Of a stretch of DNA of 64,000 nucleotides, positions 1 through 8,612 are shown piece after piece (the stretch's first letter is position 1; every line of letters starts with the position of its first letter). The DNA comes from Streptomyces sp. LX-29 (lineage in GTDB: Bacteria > Actinomycetota > Actinomycetes > Streptomycetales > Streptomycetaceae): contig NZ_CP089746.1 of assembly GCF_029541745.1 (NCBI RefSeq), positions 1,054,001-1,118,000 of the forward strand, given 5' to 3'. The notes beneath the pieces were generated by a model that was not told where the DNA came from, ran no database searches, and saw nothing but the letters and a program-made list of their open reading frames with translations. The position numbers and the translations under genes were made by a program.

Positions 1-104
1 GTCGCCCCGCCGACGCCGTGGACGAGGAGCTCCAGTGCGGGCGGCCCTTCGTCCCGGCCCGTGGACGTGTCGTTCGTCGTGGTCGATCGCGTGCCATCGC
101 GCAT
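1..104 (-). CDS. 5' end of an unidentified gene cut by the window edge (LLVHGVGG motif)
   Basis: Reading the minus strand from an ATG at 104, an open frame runs off the left edge. It encodes about 34 residues: a polar Thr/Arg-rich start, then PALELLVHGVGGAT. The LELLVHGVGG stretch looks like the beginning of an alpha/beta-hydrolase-like fold and resembles the N-terminus of large streptomycete membrane proteins of unknown role (from memory). No strong ribosome-binding site is visible. Nothing more can be said about function because the body of the gene lies outside the window. Confidence 0.45.
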   Translation of the reverse strand, partial: MRDGTRSTTTNDTSTGRDEGPPALELLVHGVGGA

Positions 105-312
105 GGATGGTGCCACCGTGTCCCCCGAGTCCGGTGTAAGTCCTCCGCTCTCAGCATGGCTTGGGGCGCGCCGCAGAGCGCGCGATATCGGGCGGGCGAG
201 GCGAAACCGTGACCTACGCCCCCGGCGGGCGCTCGCCGGACCGGCCGTCGGTGGCCCGTGCGAAGATGAACGCACCCGGCGGGTAGCTGCTGATCGAAAG
301 GGTTGGGCCAGG

Positions 313-1170
313 GTGAGCGATAACCAGAACCTGCTCGCGGAGCAGCGGCGCGCCCTGATCCTGGACGAGGTCAGGCGGCGCGGCGGGGTGCGGGTCAACG
401 AGCTCACCCGCAAGCTCAACGTGTCGGACATGACGGTCCGTCGCGACCTGGACGCGCTGGCCCGGCAGGGCGTGATCGAGAAGGTGCACGGCGGCGCGGT
501 GCCGGTCGCCGAGGCGAGCACCTACGAACCGGGGTTCGAGGCGAAGTCCACGCTGGAGCTGACCGCGAAGGAGGACATAGCGCGGGCGGCGGCGGCGATG
601 GCGGTTCCGGGCAGTGCTATCGCCCTGGCGGGCGGGACGACGGCGTTCGCGCTGGCGCAGCAGCTGGTCGACGTTCCGGATCTGACCGTGGTGACGAACT
701 CGGTCCGGGTCGCCGACGTCTTCTACACGGCCCAGCGGACGGCGGCGAGCACCGGTTCCGGGCCGCGCCCCGGGGCGGCGACGGTGGTGCTGACGGGAGG
801 GGTGCGCACCCCCTCGGACACCCTGGTAGGGCCGGTGGCGGACGCCGCGATCCGGTTCCTCCACTTCGATGTGCTCTTCCTCGGGGTGCACGGGATATCC
901 GTGGAGGCGGGGCTGTCGACCCCGAACCTGGCGGAGGCGGAGACCAACCGGCAGTTCGTGCGGTCCGCGCGTCGGGTCGTGGTGGTGGCCGACCACACCA
1001 AGTGGGGCACCGTGGGGCTCAGCTCCTTCGCCTCGCTGGACCAGGTGGACGCGATGGTGACGGATTCCGGGATGCCGGCCGAGGCGCGCGCGGTGATCCG
1101 TGAGCACCTTCCGGAGCTGCTGGTGGCGGGCGAGCCGGCGGACGACGTACGAGGCGTCGCGGACAGCTGA
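313..1170 (+). CDS. DeoR/GlpR-family transcriptional regulator
   Basis: A 285-aa repressor-type regulator of sugar metabolism. The N-terminal winged helix-turn-helix (about residues 12-60, ending IEKVHGGA) is the DeoR signature. The C-terminal DeoRC sensor domain has the phosphosugar-binding LAGGTTAFAL loop (about 105-114), a VVLTGG strand and the late VADHTKWG segment. The frame is open upstream to 61, but the GTG at 313 is chosen because the HTH begins about ten residues after it. The next gene starts 24 bp downstream on the same strand. Family members bind phosphorylated sugars; the effector here cannot be told, since no sugar operon is adjacent in the window. Confidence 0.9.
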   Translation: MSDNQNLLAEQRRALILDEVRRRGGVRVNELTRKLNVSDMTVRRDLDALARQGVIEKVHGGAVPVAEASTYEPGFEAKSTLELTAKEDIARAAAAMAVPGSAIALAGGTTAFALAQQLVDVPDLTVVTNSVRVADVFYTAQRTAASTGSGPRPGAATVVLTGGVRTPSDTLVGPVADAAIRFLHFDVLFLGVHGISVEAGLSTPNLAEAETNRQFVRSARRVVVVADHTKWGTVGLSSFASLDQVDAMVTDSGMPAEARAVIREHLPELLVAGEPADDVRGVADS

Positions 1171-1194
1171 CGCCCCGACAGCTATGGTGCGGAC

Positions 1195-1737
1195 ATGACA
1201 CGGCGCCTTCGCTCCGTCGGGCTCGACTTCGCCGATGCCGCACCGCTACGGCTGGCCTTCACCGCCGAGTCGGCCGCGCCACCGGGCGCGGTCTTCGACG
1301 TCCTCGCGGACGTGGCGGGCTGGCCGGCCTGGTTCACGGCCGTCTCCCGCGCCCGCCCCTTCGACATCGACGGGCGGCCCCACCGCGAGGTCCTGCTGCG
1401 CGGCGGGGTCCGCTTCGTGGAGACCGTCCTCGCCGCCGACCCGGCCCGGCGCTACGCCTACCGCGTCGACGAGACCAACGCGCCCGGCCTTCGGGCGCTC
1501 CTGGAGGTGTGGCAGCTGACGCCCTCGGGCCCGACGGCGGCCCCGACCCCGGTCCCGGGGTTCGAGTCGGGACCGGGGGACGGAGCCTCGCGCGGCGCGG
1601 GGACGCGCATCCGGTACGTCTTCGCGGTGGACGGGACGGCCGCGCTGCGCTGGTCCGTGCGGGCCGCCCGCCCGGGCATCGGCGCCTCCTTCCGCCGGGC
1701 GGTGGCCGCACTGACGGCGCGGGGCGTCTCGCCGTGA
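1195..1737 (+). CDS. SRPBCC (START-like) family protein
   Basis: A 180-aa protein of the polyketide-cyclase/dehydrase SRPBCC fold, which forms a hydrophobic ligand pocket. The pattern seen is an early strand LRLAFTAES, then FDVLADVAGWPAWFTAVSRA, a central RFVETVLAADPARRYAYRV, a GAGTRIRYVFAVDG strand and a long C-terminal helix. No catalytic motif can be assigned and the ligand is unknown. It follows the DeoR gene by 24 bp and may be cotranscribed. A proline/glycine-rich segment around residues 107-140 looks like a low-complexity insert. Its last codons and stop lie inside a 23-bp tandem repeat. Confidence 0.75.
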   Translation: MTRRLRSVGLDFADAAPLRLAFTAESAAPPGAVFDVLADVAGWPAWFTAVSRARPFDIDGRPHREVLLRGGVRFVETVLAADPARRYAYRVDETNAPGLRALLEVWQLTPSGPTAAPTPVPGFESGPGDGASRGAGTRIRYVFAVDGTAALRWSVRAARPGIGASFRRAVAALTARGVSP

Positions 1738-1780
1738 CGGCGCGGGGCGTCTCGCCGTGACGGCGCGGGGCGTCTCGCAC
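1712..1780. repeat. 23-bp tandem repeat covering a stop codon
   Basis: Three copies of a 23-bp unit begin at 1712, 1735 and 1758. The first two are identical and the third differs at its end; decayed copies continue to about 1825. The first copy encodes the last residues of the SRPBCC protein (TARGVSP), and the stop codon is the first three bases of the second copy. The array fills the gap to the convergent cysteine desulfhydrase gene. Loss or gain of whole units would move, but not remove, the stop. Confidence 0.85.
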
Positions 1781-1842
1781 TGACGACACGGGCTGCCGTC
1801 TCGCACTGACGAGGCGGGCCGTCTGAGCCCCGCGGGCCGCGG

Positions 1843-2973
1843 CTACTCGCTCCAGCGGCCGGTGGCCAGGAAGCCGTCGAGCGCGAGGGTGTACGGGGTG
1901 ATGTCCAGGCCCTGGTCGGCGAGCCAACTGTCGGAGTAGTACTTGTCGAGGTAGCGGTCGCCCGGGTCGCACAGCAGGGTGACCACGCTGCCGGTGCGGC
2001 CGGCGGCGACCATCTCGGCGACGATGCGCAGCGCGCTCCAGAGCCCGGTCCCCGTGGAGCCGCCCGCCTTGCGGCCGATGACCCGCTCCAGGGCGCGTAC
2101 GGCCGCGACGCTGGCCGCGTCCGGCACCTTCATCATCCGGTCGATGGCGGTGGGCATGAAGCTGGGCTCCATGCGCGGCCGTCCGATGCCCTCGATCCGG
2201 GAGCCGCGGTCGCTGGTGGCGTCCGGGTCGTCGTGCACCCAGCCGTCGAAGAAGCAGGAGTTCTCCGGGTCGGCGACGCAGACCCGGGTGTCGTACTGCA
2301 TGTAGTGGACGTAGCGGGCGATGGTGGCGGAGGTGCCGCCGGTGCCCGCGGTGGCGACCACCCAGGCGGGCTCCGGGTACCGCTCCAGGCGCAGCTGCTC
2401 GTAGATCGACTCGGCGATGTTGTTGTTTCCGCGCCAGTCCGTCGCCCGCTCGGCGTAGGTGAACTGGTCCATGTAGTGGCCGCCGGTCTCCGCCGCGAGG
2501 GCGGCGGACGCCTCGTACATCGTCCGAGGGTCGTCCACGAAATGGCACCGTCCGCCATGGAACTCGATGAGGCGGCACTTCTCGCGGCTGGTGGTACGCG
2601 GCATCACGGCGATGAACGGCACGCCGATCAGGTTGGCGAAGTACGCCTCGGAGACGGCGGTGGAGCCGCTGGACGCCTCGATGACCGGCCGGTCCGGCCG
2701 GATCCAGCCGTTGCACAGCCCGTAGAGGAAGAGCGAGCGGGCAAGTCGGTGCTTGAGGCTGCCGGTGGGATGGGTCGACTCGTCCTTGAGATAGAGATCG
2801 ATCTTCCATTCCTCAGGCAGCGGGAACCGCAGCAGGTGCGTGTCGGCCGAGCGGTTGGCGTCCGCCTGGACCTTGCGCACGGCCTCCTTGAGCCACCTCC
2901 GGTAGCCGGGATCGCTGCGGTCTACATCGATGGTTTCGGTCGCTTCCGGCGCCGTGCTGTCCACGCTGCCCAT
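1843..2973 (-). CDS. PLP-dependent cysteine synthase-family protein, probable L-cysteine desulfhydrase (Cds1-like)
   Basis: A 376-aa fold-type II PLP enzyme. The Schiff-base lysine is K74 in GSLKHRLA, the substrate-binding Asn-loop equivalent is SSGSTAVSE (101-109), and the phosphate-binding loop is TAGTGGTSA (209-217). The Tyr/Trp-rich N-terminus and overall length match the actinobacterial branch that includes Mycobacterium Cds1, which degrades L-cysteine to pyruvate, H2S and ammonia, rather than CysK/CysM. This assignment is from memory of the family. The ATG at 2973 has a clear AGGAAAG site. The gene is divergent from the small protein at 3152. A cysteine synthase or cystathionine beta-synthase role cannot be excluded. 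Confidence 0.85.
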   Translation of the reverse strand: MGSVDSTAPEATETIDVDRSDPGYRRWLKEAVRKVQADANRSADTHLLRFPLPEEWKIDLYLKDESTHPTGSLKHRLARSLFLYGLCNGWIRPDRPVIEASSGSTAVSEAYFANLIGVPFIAVMPRTTSREKCRLIEFHGGRCHFVDDPRTMYEASAALAAETGGHYMDQFTYAERATDWRGNNNIAESIYEQLRLERYPEPAWVVATAGTGGTSATIARYVHYMQYDTRVCVADPENSCFFDGWVHDDPDATSDRGSRIEGIGRPRMEPSFMPTAIDRMMKVPDAASVAAVRALERVIGRKAGGSTGTGLWSALRIVAEMVAAGRTGSVVTLLCDPGDRYLDKYYSDSWLADQGLDITPYTLALDGFLATGRWSE

Positions 2974-3151
2974 GGTCTTTCCTTTGGTCGTGCCCCGGCC
3001 CGGCTGGCATGTGCCGGTCCGTTTCGATCATATGTGGGCACTGGTGCCGGGCTCCCGTCACAGGCAGACTGCGCACGAGGGACACTGTGGGAGCGAGGCC
3101 CGCCGAGTGCGGGGCCCGCGTGCTGTCACATCACCGGGGAGGCGGTTCACC

Positions 3152-3490
3152 GTGGCCGAAACCGAGTTCAACGCCCGTGGGGTGCGGATCGAGAAGTCCC
3201 TGCGCTCCGTCACGCGGGCCGGACAGGTGCTGATCAAGAACGGTCGACTGGAGCTGCTCACCAGTGACAGCCGGGAGATCGACAGCGCTCCGGTGCAGTC
3301 CGTCCAGGCCAGCCGGCCGTGGTTCGCCGGTGACGACCAGGCACTCGCGACGGTGAACGGCACCCGATACCGCCTCACGCTGGGCGAGAACCAGCCCGAG
3401 CCGTCGGCCAAGGCCACGGCCGGCCGCGGCGCCGCCACCCGCTTCCTCGACGCCATCCGCAGCGCGCGCGGGCGCGTCGCACAGGACTGA
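3152..3490 (+). CDS. small conserved protein of unknown function
   Basis: A 112-aa soluble protein starting at GTG 3152, with GGGGAGG about 9 bases upstream. The first ~75 residues look like a small beta-rich domain: alternating RSVTRAGQVLIKNGRLELLTS, PVQSVQASRPWFA and TRYRLTLGE strands. A helix ATRFLDAIRSARGR ends it. There is no signal peptide, membrane segment or cysteine pair. I do not recognise a named family; a PH-like barrel would fit the strand-strand-helix order but is a guess. It is divergent from the cysteine desulfhydrase and followed by a 320-bp gap. Confidence 0.65.
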   Translation: MAETEFNARGVRIEKSLRSVTRAGQVLIKNGRLELLTSDSREIDSAPVQSVQASRPWFAGDDQALATVNGTRYRLTLGENQPEPSAKATAGRGAATRFLDAIRSARGRVAQD

Positions 3491-3810
3491 GCCTGGACCT
3501 CGCCGCCGGGGCGTGCCGCCGCGGCAGCGCGCGGCGTCCCCACCCGGCGTAACGGAGCGAGGCGCAGGCGCACACCGACACAGGCAGGGAACAGGCACAA
3601 ACACGCCTCGGGCGCATCAGAAGTGACCCGAGTTGCGCATGCGAGCGGGTGGGTTGACCCTGGACGCGTATCAGTATCACTGAGGGTTAACCGGCGGTGA
3701 CGCTGAGAACCGGCCCCCTCCGGTCGTGCGCGGCGGCCAGCATTGCCGCACACGTTCGTCGCCCGCATCTGAATCAGGCTAGCCCTAACTCTTCTCAGGG
3801 AGTCGCAGCC
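3491..3810. other. 320-bp gap with a weak hairpin and probable promoter
   Basis: No gene is supported here. CTCGGG at 3607-3612 pairs with CCCGAG at 3627-3632, a possible weak terminator for the gene ending at 3490. CAGT-ATC-ACTG at 3672-3682 is a short dyad in a more AT-rich stretch (TATCACTGAGGGTTAACC), a plausible promoter or operator region for the ATPase gene starting at 3811. Confidence 0.4.
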
Positions 3811-4347
3811 GTGATCAGTCGTCCAAGCAGGCACTGCACGGTGGAGCTCCAGGCTCTGCCGGCGCGGATCGGACAGGTCCGCAGAATCGTATCGGCGCAG
3901 CTGCGCTACTGGCATCTCGACGAGCTCATCGACCCCGCGGCGCTCGGCGTCACCGAGTTGCTGACCAACGTCCACCGGCACGCGGAGCCCGACAAGGAGT
4001 GCACGGTGGAGATCGTCCTCATGCTGGACCGACTCACCGTCTCGGTGCGCGACCGCGATCCGCGACTGCCCAGCCTCGGCGACGCCGACCCGGTCAGCAC
4101 GCACGGCCGCGGACTCGCCCTGGTGGAGGCGGTCAGCGAGAGCTGGGGCATGCACGCGCGGGACGACGGCAGCGGCAAGGTGGTGTGGTTCACGCTCGCC
4201 GTGCCGCAGACCACCGCCCCCGCCAGGTCGCCGTTCGCTACGCACGGCACCGGGCGTGCGGCCCCGCCCGACCGCCGGGACCCGGTGCGCCCGCCGGCCA
4301 CCCCGGTGAACATCCGCGAACGCGCGAAGTCCGGTGTGGCCGGCTGA
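3811..4347 (+). CDS. RsbW-like anti-sigma regulatory factor (HATPase_c_2)
   Basis: A 178-aa GHKL ATPase of the serine-kinase anti-sigma type. The N-box is GVTELLTNVHRH (E49, N53), the G1 box is VRDRDPRLPS (about 79-88) and the G2 box is THGRGLALV (97-105). These bind ATP-Mg. Family members phosphorylate anti-anti-sigma proteins (SpoIIAA/BldG type) and hold sigma factors, but no partner gene is adjacent. GTG 3811 is preceded by AGGGAG at a good distance. The last ~45 residues (PPDRRDPVRPPATP) are proline-rich and probably disordered. Confidence 0.85.
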   Translation: MISRPSRHCTVELQALPARIGQVRRIVSAQLRYWHLDELIDPAALGVTELLTNVHRHAEPDKECTVEIVLMLDRLTVSVRDRDPRLPSLGDADPVSTHGRGLALVEAVSESWGMHARDDGSGKVVWFTLAVPQTTAPARSPFATHGTGRAAPPDRRDPVRPPATPVNIRERAKSGVAG

Positions 4348-4414
4348 CCACCACGAGGCCGTACGGGCATGGTGGTGGCGCCCCGTGGGCCGCGCCCCCG
4401 TGCCCGAACGGCTC

Positions 4415-4620
4415 GTGCGCCCTCGTAGGGCGGCCGTCGCGCCCTCGTAAGGCGGCCGTCGCCACCTACAGAAGCCGTCGCTCGTCCAGAGCGGCCGTCG
4501 CCTTCCTGGAGCGGCGTCACCCATACAGAGCGGCCACCGCATTCCTGCAACGGCCGTCGCTCGCCTGGAACGGCCGTCGCCTTCCTCCCTCTCCGCCGTC
4601 CGTCGCTCGCCTGGACCGCC
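4415..4620. repeat. degenerate 20-22-bp tandem repeats between convergent genes
   Basis: At least eight imperfect units share the core CGGCCGTCGC followed by variable CCT-rich spacers; clear copies begin near 4431, 4453, 4492, 4531 and 4551. They occupy most of the 379-bp gap (4348-4726) between the convergent ATPase and permease genes. Spacers are similar to one another and too short for CRISPR. No terminator with a U-tract is visible. Confidence 0.75.
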
Positions 4621-4726
4621 TGTTGCGCGCACGCTCTTCGGGAGAGTGGGCCCGCGCGGCGCGCGGTGTCGTCGCCTCGGTCCCGGCGCCTCGGTTCCGG
4701 TGCCCCGGTCCGTTCCCGCTGGTCGT

Positions 4727-7291
4727 TCACTCCGCGGCCACCGCGCGGAGCAGGTCGCGTCGAGCCGCGCGCCGCGCGGGGCGCAGCCCGGCCAGCACTC
4801 CGGCGGCGACCCCCACCAGCGCGACCACGGCGAGCGGGACGGCCGGCAGGGTGAAGGCGCCGGCGCGCTCGCTGTCGGAGGCACGGACCAGCGCCCAGCC
4901 GAGGAAGCCGCCGAGGGCGAGGCCGCCGACGGTGCCGAAGGCGGCGACCAGCACCGACTCCCAGCGGACCATGGCACGCAGTTGGGAGCGGGTCTGGCCG
5001 ACCGCGCGCAGCAGGCCGAGCTCCCGGGTGCGTTCGTGGACCGCGAGCCCGAGGGTGTTGGCGATGCCGAGGACCGCGATCAGCACGGCCAGGGCCAGTA
5101 GCGCGTAGACGAGGCTGAGCATCATGTCGATGCCGCCGGCCGAGGAGGCGGCGTACTCCTCCCGCGTCCGCACCTCCGGACTCCCGTACGCGGCGGCGGC
5201 CCGGGAGACGGCGGCCTTGCCGTCGGCCGCGGAGACGCCGTCCTCAAAGGCCACGGCGACGAGCGTGTCGGCCTCCTGGCCGCGGTGCGGCGCCCAGGCC
5301 GCGCGGCCGAGGACGTAGTCGCCGGCGAGGCCGTCCTCGGCGTACACGGCCTGGACCGTGAAGGGCCGGGTGACGCCGTCGGCGAAGGTGAGCCGGGCGG
5401 TGGAACCGACGCGCCAGCCGCGCCGGTCCGCCTCGTCGGCGGAGACAGCGAGGCCGCCGGTGCCGAGCGTGCGGAGCGAGCCCTCCACCCGGCCCAGGTC
5501 GAGGACCGCGGCCAGGGCGGCGGGGTCGGTGACGGTCAGGCTCCGCCCTCCCCCGTCCACCTTCGCCACGCCCCGCCCGAGGCCGAGCGCGGTCTCCACC
5601 TCCGGCAGCGCGCCCAGCGCCGGGGCCAGTCGGGGGCTGAGCCCGCTGCCGCCCGCCCCGAACCCCGGCGCGCTGACGGCGACATCGCCCGCGAAGCCGC
5701 GCGCAACCGTCTGGTTCAGGGTGGTCTTCACCGAGGCGGCGAAGACGGTGAACAGGGAGACGACGGCGACGCCGACCATCAACGCGGCGGCGGTGGCCGC
5801 GGTCCGCCGGGGGCTGCGCAGCGCGTTGCGCCGCGCCAGTCGGCCGGTGACCCCGCGCAGCCGGACGAGTGGGGCGCTCATGACACGCACCGCGGCCCCG
5901 GCGAGGACCGGACCGAGCACGAGGAGCGCCGCGAGGGTGAGCAGCGCGCCGGCCGCGGTCAGGGTCAGGGAGGGAGCGCCGGCCGCTCCGGTGGCGGTGA
6001 GCGCGACGCCGGCCACCGCCAGCCCCGCCCCGACCGCGGTGCGGCGGCGGGGCACACCCGTGGGCGGGGCGGCGGTCTCCCGCAACGCGGCCAGCGGCGC
6101 GGTGCGACCGGCCCGCACGGCGGGCAGCAGCGCGGAGGCCACACAGACCGTCAGGCCGACGGCGCACGGCAGCAGCAGCGAGCCCGCCGTGATCACCAGG
6201 TCCCCGCCGGGGAAGGGGAAGCCGAGCGCGGGGAGGAGCGCCCGGAACCCGGCCGCCAGGCCGATGCCGCCGGCCAGCCCGGCCAGCGAGGCGACGACCG
6301 CGACGGCCGCGGCCTCGGCGAGGGTGGCGCCTACCACCTGGCTCCGGGCAGCACCCAGGGCGCGCAGCAGGGCGTTCTCCCGCGTGCGCTGGGCGACGAC
6401 GATCGCGAGCGTGTTGTGGATGGTGAAGACCGCGACCAGCAGCGCGATCCCGGCGAAGACCAGCAGGAAGGAGGTGAACAGGGTCAGGAAGGCGCCGGAG
6501 ACCAGATCGAGGCTCTCCTCGGCGGACTCCTGCCCGGTGACCGCCTCGATGCCGTGGGGCAGCACGGGCGTCAGGGCGGCGACGAGCTCCCGCTGGCCGA
6601 CCCCGGGGTCCGCGCGCACCAGGATGTCCGCGGCCCGCCCGGGCCGCGCGCTGAGGTACTTCTCCGCGTCCGCGCGGGTCAGCCCGGTGAAGGTGGTCTT
6701 CCCCATGCCGTCCTCGCCGCCGAAGCTGGCCAGGCCGACGATGCGCACGGTGACCGGGTCGGGGGTGCGCAGCACCGCCGTGTCGCCTACGCGCAGCCCG
6801 CCCTCCTTCGCCGCGCCGCGGTTGACGACCGCCTCGCCGCTCACGCGGGGCGCGCGCCCCTCGGCCAGCCGGTACGGGTTGAGGCGGGGGTCGTCGATCC
6901 AGTTGCCGGCGAGGGTGGGCGGCCCCTGACCGCCGACGGGCTCGCCGTCACGGCCGACGAGCTGCCCCGCGCCCCGGATGTCGGGTTCCGCCGCCGCCAC
7001 GCCGGGCACCCGAGCCACCGTGCGCGCGAGCTCCGTCGGCACCGGCTCGCGGGTGCCCTGTGTCTGACCGGAGACGGTGATCACGTCCCTGCTGCGCACC
7101 ACCGCGTCCGTACCGCCGGTCGCCTCGCCGAACATGGTGTCGAAGCCGGCCCGCAGCGTGTCGCCCATGACGAGGGTGGCGCCGAGGAAGGCCACACCCA
7201 GCACGACGGCGAGGAAGGTGCCCGCGAAGCGGCGCTTGTGGGCGCGCAGCGAGGCGCGGCTGAGCCGCAGCGCGGCCCGGGGCCCGGTCAT
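4727..7291 (-). CDS. FtsX/MacB-type ABC transporter permease
   Basis: An 854-aa membrane protein with the duplicated layout of large streptomycete FtsX-like permeases. There is an N-terminal membrane helix (about 20-40), an extracytoplasmic MacB-PCD domain (about 45-250), a three-helix FtsX domain (about 265-395), a central helix pair, a second extracytoplasmic domain (about 530-710) and a C-terminal FtsX domain with ERTRELGLLRAVGQTRSQL and the final three helices. The ATG at 7291 overlaps the stop of the ABC ATPase by four bases, so the two are translationally coupled. The likely role is lipoprotein, lipid or antimicrobial-peptide handling; the substrate is unknown. Confidence 0.9.
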   Translation of the reverse strand: MTGPRAALRLSRASLRAHKRRFAGTFLAVVLGVAFLGATLVMGDTLRAGFDTMFGEATGGTDAVVRSRDVITVSGQTQGTREPVPTELARTVARVPGVAAAEPDIRGAGQLVGRDGEPVGGQGPPTLAGNWIDDPRLNPYRLAEGRAPRVSGEAVVNRGAAKEGGLRVGDTAVLRTPDPVTVRIVGLASFGGEDGMGKTTFTGLTRADAEKYLSARPGRAADILVRADPGVGQRELVAALTPVLPHGIEAVTGQESAEESLDLVSGAFLTLFTSFLLVFAGIALLVAVFTIHNTLAIVVAQRTRENALLRALGAARSQVVGATLAEAAAVAVVASLAGLAGGIGLAAGFRALLPALGFPFPGGDLVITAGSLLLPCAVGLTVCVASALLPAVRAGRTAPLAALRETAAPPTGVPRRRTAVGAGLAVAGVALTATGAAGAPSLTLTAAGALLTLAALLVLGPVLAGAAVRVMSAPLVRLRGVTGRLARRNALRSPRRTAATAAALMVGVAVVSLFTVFAASVKTTLNQTVARGFAGDVAVSAPGFGAGGSGLSPRLAPALGALPEVETALGLGRGVAKVDGGGRSLTVTDPAALAAVLDLGRVEGSLRTLGTGGLAVSADEADRRGWRVGSTARLTFADGVTRPFTVQAVYAEDGLAGDYVLGRAAWAPHRGQEADTLVAVAFEDGVSAADGKAAVSRAAAAYGSPEVRTREEYAASSAGGIDMMLSLVYALLALAVLIAVLGIANTLGLAVHERTRELGLLRAVGQTRSQLRAMVRWESVLVAAFGTVGGLALGGFLGWALVRASDSERAGAFTLPAVPLAVVALVGVAAGVLAGLRPARRAARRDLLRAVAAE

Positions 7292-8313
7292 GGCGTCACC
7301 TCCGCGCGGGAGTCACCGGGCGTATGGGAATCGCCGCCGGGCGTACGGGAGTCGTCGCCGGACGCGCGGGAATCGCCGGGGGTACGGGAGCCGTCGCCGG
7401 ACGCTCGGGAATCGCCGGGCGTACGGGAGCCGTCGCCGGGCGCGTCGGAGGTACCGGACACCGCGCGGGACGCGTCAGACCCACGCGAGACCGCGCGGAA
7501 CCTGCCCGACCGGGGCGTGCGGGACTCCGCGCGGGACGTGTCGGACCGGGGCGTGCGGGACTCCGCGCGGGAGGCCGTGTCGACGGCCTTCAGGCGGTCC
7601 AGTACGCGGTCGGCGGTGGGGTCGGCCATCCGGTCGACGAGCCGGCCGTCCGCGAGGAAGACCACCTCGTCGGCGTGCGCGGCGGCCACCGGGTCATGGG
7701 TGACCATGACCACGGTCCGGCCCATGGTGCGCACCGCGCGGCCCAGCAGTCCGAGCACCTCCTCACCGGATCGGGAGTCCAGGTTTCCGGTCGGCTCGTC
7801 GGCGAACACCACGTCGGGTCGGCCGGCCAGGGCTCGGGCGACGGCGACGCGTTGCTGCTGGCCGCCGGAGAGCTCGGCGGGGCGGTGGCGCAGCCGGTCG
7901 CGCAGCCCGACGACGTCGACGAGCGTCTCGGTCCACTCCCGGTCCTCGGCGCTCGGTCGGGCGCCGGCGAGATCGCGCGGGAGGCTGATGTTCTCGGCAA
8001 CGGTGAGGGTGGGCACGAGGTTGAACGCCTGGAAGACGAAGCCGACGCGGTCGCGCCGCAGCAGCGTCAGGCGGCGGTCGCCGAGGCCGCCCAGTTCGGT
8101 GCCGGCGATGTACGCCCGTCCCGAGGTCAGCGTGTCGAGGCCGGCGGCGCAGTGCATCAGCGTCGACTTCCCCGAGCCCGAGGGGCCCATGATGGCGGTG
8201 AACCGTCCGGTCGGGAAGTCGAGGGTGACGCCGTCCAGGGCGCGGACCTCGGTGTCGCCGGCGCCGTACACCTTGACGGCGTCGACGACCCGCGCGGCGG
8301 GGTGCCCGCTCAT
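7288..8313 (-). CDS. ABC transporter ATP-binding protein (LolD/MacB type) with repeat-derived C-terminal tail
   Basis: A 341-aa ATPase that pairs with the FtsX permease. Walker A is GPSGSGKS (43-50), the Q-loop is in VFQAFN, the signature is LSGGQ (148-152), Walker B is VVFADE (168-173) and the switch histidine is in MVTHD. The catalytic domain ends near residue 247. The remaining ~94 residues are a Ser/Arg/Pro/Gly/Asp tail made of repeated SRTPGDSRASGDG-like units, unusual for this family. The ATG at 8313 has GGGGG upstream and overlaps the SHOCT gene's stop by four bases. Confidence 0.92.
   Translation of the reverse strand: MSGHPAARVVDAVKVYGAGDTEVRALDGVTLDFPTGRFTAIMGPSGSGKSTLMHCAAGLDTLTSGRAYIAGTELGGLGDRRLTLLRRDRVGFVFQAFNLVPTLTVAENISLPRDLAGARPSAEDREWTETLVDVVGLRDRLRHRPAELSGGQQQRVAVARALAGRPDVVFADEPTGNLDSRSGEEVLGLLGRAVRTMGRTVVMVTHDPVAAAHADEVVFLADGRLVDRMADPTADRVLDRLKAVDTASRAESRTPRSDTSRAESRTPRSGRFRAVSRGSDASRAVSGTSDAPGDGSRTPGDSRASGDGSRTPGDSRASGDDSRTPGGDSHTPGDSRAEVTP
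7310..7560. repeat. about 39-bp in-frame repeats in the ABC ATPase tail
   Basis: The DNA encoding the ATPase tail contains repeated units of 13 codons (SRTPGDSRASGDG and variants), with shorter decayed copies upstream (RAESRTPRSD twice). Each insertion length is a multiple of three, so the frame is kept. The pattern GGGAGTCxCCGGGCGTACGG recurs on the plus strand. Confidence 0.8.
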
Positions 8314-8612
8314 GCCGCGGCCCCCTTGCCGCCGCCGTGTCGGCCGAACCGCTCGTCCAGGACGGACAGTCGGCGCCGGTACTCGTCCTCGTCGATCTCC
8401 CCGGCCGCGAAGCGGCGACCCAGGAGGGCGATCGGCGAGGGCTCGCCGTGCGCCTCCGCCCGCTCCTTCGGCGAGGGGCCGCGGCCGCGCCAGACGGTGC
8501 CCCGCAGCAGGGCGATGCCGCCGACCACGACCAGCGCCCAGACCAGGGGAACGAGCAGGATCCAGGGGCCGGGCCCGCCGCCGTCGGCGAAGGCGTGCGC
8601 CAGGGGGTCCAT
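8310..8612 (-). CDS. SHOCT-domain membrane protein
   Basis: A 100-aa protein with one transmembrane helix near the N-terminus (PWILLVPLVWALVVVGGIALL, about 16-36) and a C-terminal SHOCT motif: LLGRRFAAGEIDEDEYRRRLSVLDERF. SHOCT domains are short helical oligomerisation elements. It is the first gene of a three-gene operon, overlapping the ABC ATPase start by four bases; GAGGAG lies before its ATG at 8612. It may tether or regulate the transporter, which is an inference from position only. Confidence 0.85.
   Translation of the reverse strand: MDPLAHAFADGGGPGPWILLVPLVWALVVVGGIALLRGTVWRGRGPSPKERAEAHGEPSPIALLGRRFAAGEIDEDEYRRRLSVLDERFGRHGGGKGAAA

Noticed and set aside
1195..1737. Polyketide cyclase as part of a type II PKS cluster
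   Set aside because: No ketosynthase, acyl carrier or other PKS gene is nearby; SRPBCC proteins are widespread.
4415..4620. Possible transposon remnant or MITE
   Set aside because: No terminal inverted repeats or target duplication; the units are simple degenerate tandem copies.
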